From Gammaproteobacteria bacterium (lineage in GTDB: Bacteria > Pseudomonadota > Gammaproteobacteria > UBA9339), in assembly GCA_018814965.1 (NCBI GenBank), contig JAHIYS010000217.1, positions 1 through 10,313 on the forward strand: a DNA stretch of 10,313 bases. The letters are read 5' to 3'. The position numbers were made by a program, and so were the translations under genes. This document shows, one piece after another, positions 5,875 to 10,313 of this stretch. The notes under the pieces were generated by a model. The model did no database searches, was not told where the DNA came from, and was given only the letters and a program-made list of their open reading frames with translations. The stretch's first letter is position 1; each line of letters starts with the position of its first letter.

Positions 5875-5958
5875 ATTTTTTGTACAGCGCTGAAGCTAAG
5901 TTGTTGTTGATTTGTTAATTGGCATGTTAGAATTTGAATATAAGATTACAACGTAATT

Positions 5959-5963
5959 AGGAG
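5959..5963 (+). promoter_or_regulatory. Ribosome binding site deciding the permease start
   Basis: AGGAG directly abuts ATG 5964, which is too close to serve it. It is 6 nt before an in-frame TTG at 5970, the better-placed start. Confidence 0.6.
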
Positions 5964-5969
5964 ATGGAT

Positions 5970-7037
5970 TTGAGTGCTAAAAAGTTGTGTCATGCTGTTT
6001 TTCTTAGGTTTGGTAATAATCTTTTTACCAGATACATATTGCCGCATTTATTTTTGCTTGTGATCTGGTGGACGCTTTACTCCCATCTAAGAGATGGTTC
6101 TGTTTTTCTTGTGGATTCATTGCTACATATTGATCTTGATTCCCGTTTAGGGTCAGCGGTTGAGTTTTTTTTATACGATACCCCAAAAGTTTTTATGCTT
6201 CTTGGGCTGGTGGTATATGGGGTTGGTTTGCTACGTTCATTTATAACTCCTGAAAGAACCAGGAGGTTTTTAGCTGGTAAGAGAGAGTTTGTTGGTAATA
6301 TTATCGCTGCTTTACTCGGAATAATTACCCCTTTTTGTTCTTGCTCAGCAGTGCCTTTATTTATAGGGTTTGTGTCGGCAGGTGTTCCGCTTGGAGTTAC
6401 TTTCTCATTTTTAATCGCAGCACCGATGGTAAATGAGATTGCGTTGGTTTTGCTCTATGGTTTATTGGGATGGAAGCTGGCTCTTGCGTATCTTTTAACC
6501 GGATTATGTGTGGCAATTGTTGCTGGCTTAGTTATCGGTAGATCTCGTCCCGAAAAATATGTTGAGGATTGGGTTAAAAACATACGATTTGATGCGGCAT
6601 CAGAACAGAAGGCAAAATCAAGTTGGCATGACCGCATTTTATTTGCCTATAGTTCAGTGGTCGATATTTTTAGGCGTATTTGGCTGTATGTTTTAATTGG
6701 TATTGCTTTAGGAGCCTTTATTCATGGCTATGTCCCTCAAGGGTTTATGGCTTTTGTAATGGGGAGCGATTCTTGGTGGTCAGTGCCGTTGGCAGTGTTG
6801 TTGGGGGTTCCTTTGTATTCTAATGCCGCCGGCATTATCCCAGTAGTGGAGGCATTGATTAGTAAAGGGGCGGCAATTGGCACGGTATTGGCTTTTATGA
6901 TGTCTGTAATTGCCCTGTCTTTTCCTGAAATGGTTATATTGCGTAAAGTGCTTAAACCAAGATTGATAGGTATATTTCTTGTGACTGTTGTTGTGGGTGT
7001 TGTTATGGTCGGTTATTTATTTAATTGGATGATATAA
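5970..7037 (+). CDS. DUF318/ArsP-type membrane permease
   Basis: Integral membrane protein of about 355 residues, counted from TTG 5970 (ATG 5964 would add two). About eight or nine hydrophobic segments are visible, split by a hydrophilic loop around 192-228. Family marks of the DUF318/ArsP_1 permeases are TPFCSCSAVPLF, with the Cys-Ser-Cys at 123-125, APMVNE (151-156) and PLYSNAAG (281-288). Characterised ArsP members export trivalent organoarsenicals, and the buried Cys pair suits a thiophilic substrate; other members are uncharacterised, so the substrate here is unknown. A thioredoxin-like CPAC protein follows after 25 nt, a common pairing for this family. Its promoter is back-to-back with that of crcB. 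Confidence 0.87.
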   Translation: MSAKKLCHAVFLRFGNNLFTRYILPHLFLLVIWWTLYSHLRDGSVFLVDSLLHIDLDSRLGSAVEFFLYDTPKVFMLLGLVVYGVGLLRSFITPERTRRFLAGKREFVGNIIAALLGIITPFCSCSAVPLFIGFVSAGVPLGVTFSFLIAAPMVNEIALVLLYGLLGWKLALAYLLTGLCVAIVAGLVIGRSRPEKYVEDWVKNIRFDAASEQKAKSSWHDRILFAYSSVVDIFRRIWLYVLIGIALGAFIHGYVPQGFMAFVMGSDSWWSVPLAVLLGVPLYSNAAGIIPVVEALISKGAAIGTVLAFMMSVIALSFPEMVILRKVLKPRLIGIFLVTVVVGVVMVGYLFNWMI

Positions 7038-7049
7038 CAGTCTTATTAT

Positions 7050-7053
7050 GGAG
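7050..7053 (+). promoter_or_regulatory. Ribosome binding site deciding the CPAC protein start
   Basis: GGAG lies 9 nt before ATG 7063 and overlaps the in-frame ATG at 7048, so that upstream ATG is unlikely to be the start. Confidence 0.65.
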
Positions 7054-7062
7054 ATTAAAAGC

Positions 7063-7296
7063 ATGAAAGAGGTAATTGTTTATGGTTCAGGATGTCCTGC
7101 TTGTCATAAATTAAAAGCGTTAGTAGATGATGTTGTAAAACAAAACAAGATTGCAGCTAATATTGAATATAGTTCTGATTTTGTCGAAATGGCAAAGTTG
7201 GGAATATTGTCTGTGCCGGCAATCGTTGTTGACGGCAAAGTAAAGTCATCTGGAGCGTTCCCTGGGAGAGATGTGATCTTAAAGCTTTTGGAATAA
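7063..7296 (+). CDS. Thioredoxin-fold small redox protein (CPAC)
   Basis: A 77-residue glutaredoxin/thioredoxin-like protein with the active-site motif C11-P-A-C14 after the first strand (KEVIVYGSG) and the cis-Pro loop SVPAIVVDGKV with Pro52. It is of the short redox-active disulfide protein type. It follows the DUF318 permease by 25 nt in the same direction and is probably co-transcribed. It may reduce the permease's Cys pair, or reduce or carry its thiol-reactive substrate; this is inference from the pairing. Start chosen at ATG 7063; ATG 7048 would add five residues (MEIKS). The gene ends only 12 nt from the opposing tRNA gene. Confidence 0.88.
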   Translation: MKEVIVYGSGCPACHKLKALVDDVVKQNKIAANIEYSSDFVEMAKLGILSVPAIVVDGKVKSSGAFPGRDVILKLLE

Positions 7297-7308
7297 AGCG
7301 GAGTAATT

Positions 7309-7384
7309 TGGCGCTCCCTATGGGTTTCGAACCCATGTTTTCGCCGTGAGAGGGCGACGTCCTAGGCCTCTAGACGAAGGGAGC
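7309..7384 (-). tRNA. tRNA-Glu (anticodon CTC)
   Basis: A 76-nt cloverleaf on the minus strand. The acceptor stem is GCTCCCT (7384-7378) with AGGGAGC (7319-7313), then discriminator G and an encoded CCA (7311-7309). The D arm is GTC-TAGAGGCCTAG-GAC, the anticodon arm is TCGCC-CTCTCAC-GGCGA, and the T arm is ATGGG-TTCGAAC-CCCAT. The loop CTCTCAC gives anticodon CTC, reading GAG (Glu). The body closely resembles bacterial tRNA-Glu. E. coli reads both Glu codons with a TTC anticodon, so this is probably a second isoacceptor. Confidence 0.97.
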
Positions 7385-7393
7385 GTATTTCGT

Positions 7394-7421
7394 ATTATAG
7401 CCACCATTAATTATTATACAA
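7394..7421 (-). promoter_or_regulatory. Promoter of tRNA-Glu
   Basis: On the minus strand a perfect TATAAT (7399-7394) follows TTGTAT (7421-7416) with a 16-bp spacer. Transcription would start near 7387, only about three bases before the mature 5' end, so the 5' leader would be very short. Confidence 0.6.
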
Positions 7422-7541
7422 TAGGGTTAAAGTCAAAGTATTTCTGATTTTTTAGTCAAAACACCCTTTTAAGGGATTATTTTCTCCTGGCTACATGTCG
7501 TGATATATTATTGGTATTATTTTTAAATAAGTAGGTGGTTT

Positions 7542-8018
7542 ATGTCTGGTAGTATAATTTATCCAGGAACTTTTGATCCGATAACCTATGGTCATATCGA
7601 TTTGATCGAGCGTGGTAGTCGGTTATTTTCTAAAGTTATCGTTGCTATCTCTGCGAATAATCAAAAAAACACACTATTTAGTTTGGCCCAGAGGGAAGAG
7701 CTGATTAGGCAAGTGGTGGCGAAATATCCTAATGTAGAGGTTTGTACTTTTTCGGGACTGTTGGTTGATCTTGTTAGTGATAAAAAAATTACGATGATTT
7801 TGCGTGGTCTTCGAGCTATTTCAGATTTTGAATATGAGTTACAGCTTGCAGGCATTAATCGCATGATGGATCCTCAAATCGAGACGGTGTTTTTAACTCC
7901 TTCTGAAAAATACGCTTATGTTTCTGCATCTATGGCGCGTGAGATTGCTTCTCTTGGTGGTGATACTTCTTTATTGGTTCCGCAAGTGGTAAGCGAGGCA
8001 TTGAAGAAAAAATTTTAA
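7542..8018 (+). CDS. coaD: Phosphopantetheine adenylyltransferase (PPAT)
   Basis: CoaD of 158 residues, close to the 159 of E. coli, catalysing ATP + 4'-phosphopantetheine to dephospho-CoA, the penultimate step of coenzyme A synthesis in the cytoplasm. Nucleotidyltransferase signature T10-FDPITYG-H18 carries the catalytic His18. RGLRAISDFEYE (88-99) binds pantetheine and ATP in the family, and YVSASMAREIA (126-136) matches the C-terminal ATP-binding segment. The start ATG 7542 is preceded by AGGTGG (7533-7538). In E. coli coaD is next to mutM; here gpsA lies between them. It probably has its own promoter in the AT-rich stretch after the divergent tRNA. Confidence 0.97.
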   Translation: MSGSIIYPGTFDPITYGHIDLIERGSRLFSKVIVAISANNQKNTLFSLAQREELIRQVVAKYPNVEVCTFSGLLVDLVSDKKITMILRGLRAISDFEYELQLAGINRMMDPQIETVFLTPSEKYAYVSASMAREIASLGGDTSLLVPQVVSEALKKKF

Positions 8019-8032
8019 TCAAGAATAAATAT

Positions 8033-8054
8033 TTCTTTAAAAATAGTTAAAGAA
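8033..8054 (+). terminator. Candidate weak terminator after coaD
   Basis: TTCTTTAA (8033-8040) and TTAAAGAA (8047-8054) form an 8-bp stem with a 6-nt loop, 14 nt past the coaD stop, followed by GTTTACTTTAT. The stem is AT-rich and the tail is not a clean T-run, so any termination would be inefficient. The rest of the 221-nt gap before gpsA shows nothing else clear. Confidence 0.33.
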
Positions 8055-8239
8055 GTTTACTTTATACGACAAGTAATTTTTTATTATATTAGAAAGTGAC
8101 TGCTGCAATCTGAAAGTCTTAAGTTTTGTTTCTCGTGGTTAAGTATTATCCTAAATCCGTTATGTTTTAAGATGGTGCTAAAATAAGGATAGTAAAAAGT
8201 TTAGGTTATAGTGGACCTTTAAAGAAAAAGAGAGGGTAT

Positions 8240-9238
8240 ATGAATATAGGGTATCTCGGAGCTGGGGCATGGGGGACCGCTTTAGCTTCATTGTTGGCTA
8301 CAGGTGGTCATAGGGTTGCTGTATGGGATAAAGAGTCTTCGCACCTTAAAACTCTTGATAAAACAAGAAGACATCCTAAATTAGAAGGATTTGTTATCCC
8401 TTCTAGCGTGAAATATGCAGTAGAGCTAGAAGAGGCTTTAGAAGATGCAAATATGATTGTAGAGAGCGTTACCTCTGAAGGGGTGCGTCCTGTTTTTGAA
8501 AACATTTTTAAGATAAAAAAAGATCTATGTTCAATAGTTCTTACATCTAAAGGGATTGAGCAAAAAACAGGACTTCTTTTTCCTGAAGTTCTTGTGGATG
8601 TTCTTGGTGAAGAAAATCGGTCAAAAATCGGATGCTTGAGTGGCCCGAGCCTTGCCGATGAGATTGCTAAGGGGATGCCAGCTTCGCTAGTTTGTTCTGC
8701 TTATGATAAAAATGTCATGAAACAGATTAAAGAAACTTTTAATACATCACATTTTAGAGTCTATCCTAACTCGGATATTAATGGGGTTTCATTTGGTGGT
8801 GCCATAAAAAATATCATTGCAATTGCTTGTGGCATTTCAGATGGGTTGGGTTTTGGGGATAATGCTAAAGCAGCTTTGATGACAAGGGGGCTTCATGAGA
8901 TTAGAAAGCTTTCAGTTACAAAGGGAGCTAATCCAGAGACTTTAAACGGCTTGTCAGGTCTTGGGGATCTATTTGTTACATGTTCTTCGATATTAAGTAG
9001 GAACTATCGTTTTGGACAGTTGATTGCAAAAGGATATAGTTTAGAAAAAGCAAAAGAAGAGATTGGAATGGTTGTGGAGGGTGCTTACTCCTGTATTTCA
9101 GCTTTAGAGTTGGGAAAAAAATATGATATTGCTGTTCCTATTACCGAGGCAACTTACGCAATCTTATATCAGGGGATGCCTCCTAAAAAAGCGGTTAATT
9201 CGCTTTTACAAAGGGCGGTAAAAGAGGAGCATTTGTAA
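8240..9238 (+). CDS. gpsA: Glycerol-3-phosphate dehydrogenase [NAD(P)+], chlamydia-like
   Basis: GpsA of 332 residues, reducing dihydroxyacetone phosphate to sn-glycerol 3-phosphate for phospholipid synthesis. Rossmann motif GAGAWG (7-12), GPSLADEIA (135-143), the catalytic Lys190 in GGAIKNI, GDNAKAALMTRGL (206-218) and GLSGLGDLFVTC (237-248) are all present. AGAGGG (8231-8236) precedes ATG 8240. Several segments differ from usual proteobacterial GpsA and recall the chlamydial enzyme as I remember it: RRHPKL (43-48) where N-x-x-YLP is usual, VTSEGVRPV (77-85), FRVYPNSD (172-179), IACGISDG (195-202), IGMVVEGAY (275-283) and the end LLQRAVKEEHL. It sits between coaD and mutM, genes adjacent in E. 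coli. Function is secure; foreign origin is inferred. Confidence 0.96.
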   Translation: MNIGYLGAGAWGTALASLLATGGHRVAVWDKESSHLKTLDKTRRHPKLEGFVIPSSVKYAVELEEALEDANMIVESVTSEGVRPVFENIFKIKKDLCSIVLTSKGIEQKTGLLFPEVLVDVLGEENRSKIGCLSGPSLADEIAKGMPASLVCSAYDKNVMKQIKETFNTSHFRVYPNSDINGVSFGGAIKNIIAIACGISDGLGFGDNAKAALMTRGLHEIRKLSVTKGANPETLNGLSGLGDLFVTCSSILSRNYRFGQLIAKGYSLEKAKEEIGMVVEGAYSCISALELGKKYDIAVPITEATYAILYQGMPPKKAVNSLLQRAVKEEHL

Positions 9239-9397
9239 AGAAGTGTGCAGTGTAATCTGAGTTTTTCAATTCGGTAGCGTGTCTTGATGGTTATCGTCGA
9301 GTGGCGAAGACCTTTGGATCTAGAATGCAAGATTTTCATATTGTAACATCTTCATCATTTAACACTAGCCTGCCAAGATCGTTAATGAAATAATTTT

Positions 9398-10225
9398 TTA
9401 TATGATGTTATTTTTTTGACATCTAGAACAAAAAACCGTGGCTCGTTGTCCAATTTTGATTGTGGTTAATTTGGTTTTACAGGTATAGCAAGATTGATTA
9501 TGTCTGCCATATACCTTTAGTTTATTTTGAAACAAGCCTTGTTTGCCGCTGCTATCGGTATGGTCTTTGATGGTTGTGCCACCATGTTTTATTGCAGATA
9601 AAAGTATTTTTTTGATCTCTTTTACTAATTTTTTATAACAAGCTAGCGTTATGGTATTTGCTTTTTGTAAGGGATTTATTTTAGAAGCAAATAAGGCTTC
9701 ATTAGCATAAATATTCCCAACTCCAGTAACAATGTTGCTGTTCATTATGAACTGCTTGATAGGGCAGCGTCTTAGTTTTGCACTGTTAAATAGATACTCT
9801 GCGGTAAAATCATCTGAAAAAGGTTCCGGCCCAAGATTTTTTAGCAATTTGTGTTTTAAAGGTTCTTTGGTTGTCCATAAGATAACGCCAAAACGGCGTG
9901 GATCGTTATAGCAAAGCGCCAAATTATTGGCGAAGTTTATGCTAACGTGTTCATGTTTTGTGGGGATATGGTTTTTAGGTTTTATTTGGAGATTACCAGA
10001 CATTCCTAGATGCATGATTAAGGCGCCATCTTTTGTTTTAAGTAAAATATATTTACCGCGACGATTAGTTTTTAGAAAATATTGGCCTTTTAATATTCTT
10101 GAAAGGTTTTTTGGTATTGGGCAGCGTAGTTTGTGATTGCGAACCGTAACAGAGGTTATTTTTTGTCCCAAAATTACTGGCGTAATGCCGCGGCAGATGG
10201 TTTCAACTTCAGGTAATTCAGGCAT
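9398..10225 (-). CDS. mutM: Formamidopyrimidine-DNA glycosylase (Fpg)
   Basis: Fpg/MutM of 275 residues, a bifunctional glycosylase/AP lyase removing 8-oxoguanine and formamidopyrimidines. The N terminus MPELPEVE gives the catalytic Pro2 and Glu3 once Met is removed. Lys58 sits in RGKYIL and the Met-loop in MHLGMSG (71-77). The helix-two-turn-helix region holds GVGNIYANEALF (168-179, Asn171). The C-terminal zinc finger is complete: C246-X2-C249-X16-C266-X2-C269, with Arg261 in GQRATVF. The start must be ATG 10225 because Pro2 has to be exposed; no Shine-Dalgarno is evident. It converges with gpsA across a 159-nt gap without a clear terminator. Confidence 0.97.
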   Translation of the reverse strand: MPELPEVETICRGITPVILGQKITSVTVRNHKLRCPIPKNLSRILKGQYFLKTNRRGKYILLKTKDGALIMHLGMSGNLQIKPKNHIPTKHEHVSINFANNLALCYNDPRRFGVILWTTKEPLKHKLLKNLGPEPFSDDFTAEYLFNSAKLRRCPIKQFIMNSNIVTGVGNIYANEALFASKINPLQKANTITLACYKKLVKEIKKILLSAIKHGGTTIKDHTDSSGKQGLFQNKLKVYGRHNQSCYTCKTKLTTIKIGQRATVFCSRCQKNNII

Positions 10226-10313
10226 ATTTGTAATTGGTTGTTATTGTAATCGAAGTAACTCTGCCATATGTAATGGTATCAATCATTGCAAGTTTTAACA
10301 GTGCAGTCTAGAG

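Noticed and set aside
7464..7475. CCCTTTTAAGGG palindrome between tRNA-Glu and coaD
   Set aside because: A two-base loop is too tight for a good hairpin and no T-run follows directly; it could be an operator but nothing supports it.
9320..9345. TAGAATGCAA recurs near the end of the 1584-1713 element and at 9320
   Set aside because: Only ten bases match and no partner inverted repeat is found near 9320, so it is not a second element copy.
9256..9393. 46-codon open frame between gpsA and mutM with plausible amino acid make-up
   Set aside because: No start codon near its beginning, no ribosome site, and a frame of this length is expected by chance; I recognise no family in it.
1..10313. CRISPR arrays, prophage genes, complete insertion sequences and further RNA genes
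   Set aside because: I saw no regularly spaced repeats, no transposase or phage frames and no second cloverleaf in the window.

Overview
The window reads as chromosome of an AT-rich gammaproteobacterium. The housekeeping proteins (ObgE, CoaD, Fpg/MutM) are of proteobacterial type. The coaD/mutM neighbourhood matches a gammaproteobacterial gene arrangement. The AT-rich bases, sparse operons and a chlamydia-like GpsA would fit a Legionellales/Coxiella-type host-associated lineage, but that placement is inference.

Layout, left to right. (1) 121-321 (+): a small Cys-rich peptide with a double-glycine (bacteriocin/microcin-type) leader. (2) 390-1400 (-): obgE, standing apart from the rplU-rpmA genes it usually follows. 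(3) 1401-1897: a gene-free stretch holding a 58-bp nested inverted repeat and a 130-bp non-autonomous element of REPIN/MITE architecture. (4) 1898-5000: a nitrosative-stress module. A class I hybrid cluster protein gene (hcp) and a companion iron-sulfur protein gene are transcribed leftward, and a Crp/Fnr-family regulator is divergent from them. In the regulator-hcp gap lies a perfect TGTGA-N6-TCACA operator, centred 41.5 bp upstream of the start predicted from a GATAAT -10 box. (5) 5087-7296: a divergent detoxification region. crcB (fluoride channel) and a DUF190 gene are coupled leftward by an ATGA overlap. A DUF318/ArsP-type permease and a thioredoxin-like CPAC protein are transcribed rightward. 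The gap between them carries back-to-back promoters and a structured crcB leader. (6) 7309-7384 (-): tRNA-Glu(CTC) with encoded CCA. (7) 7542-10225: coaD and gpsA (+) converge on mutM (-); gpsA appears to sit between two genes that are neighbours in E. coli.

How the genes work together. Hcp with its ferredoxin-like partner would remove NO or hydroxylamine-type species under control of the adjacent regulator. CrcB and the permease/thioredoxin pair would deal with fluoride and probably a thiol-reactive metalloid or similar toxicant. CoaD, GpsA, ObgE and Fpg are core coenzyme A, phospholipid, ribosome-assembly and DNA-repair functions.

Most notable observations: the -41.5 operator, the class I Hcp plus ferredoxin in place of class II Hcp plus Hcr, the chlamydia-like GpsA, the structured crcB leader, the GTAG-headed REPIN-like element, and the orphan Cys-rich double-glycine peptide.
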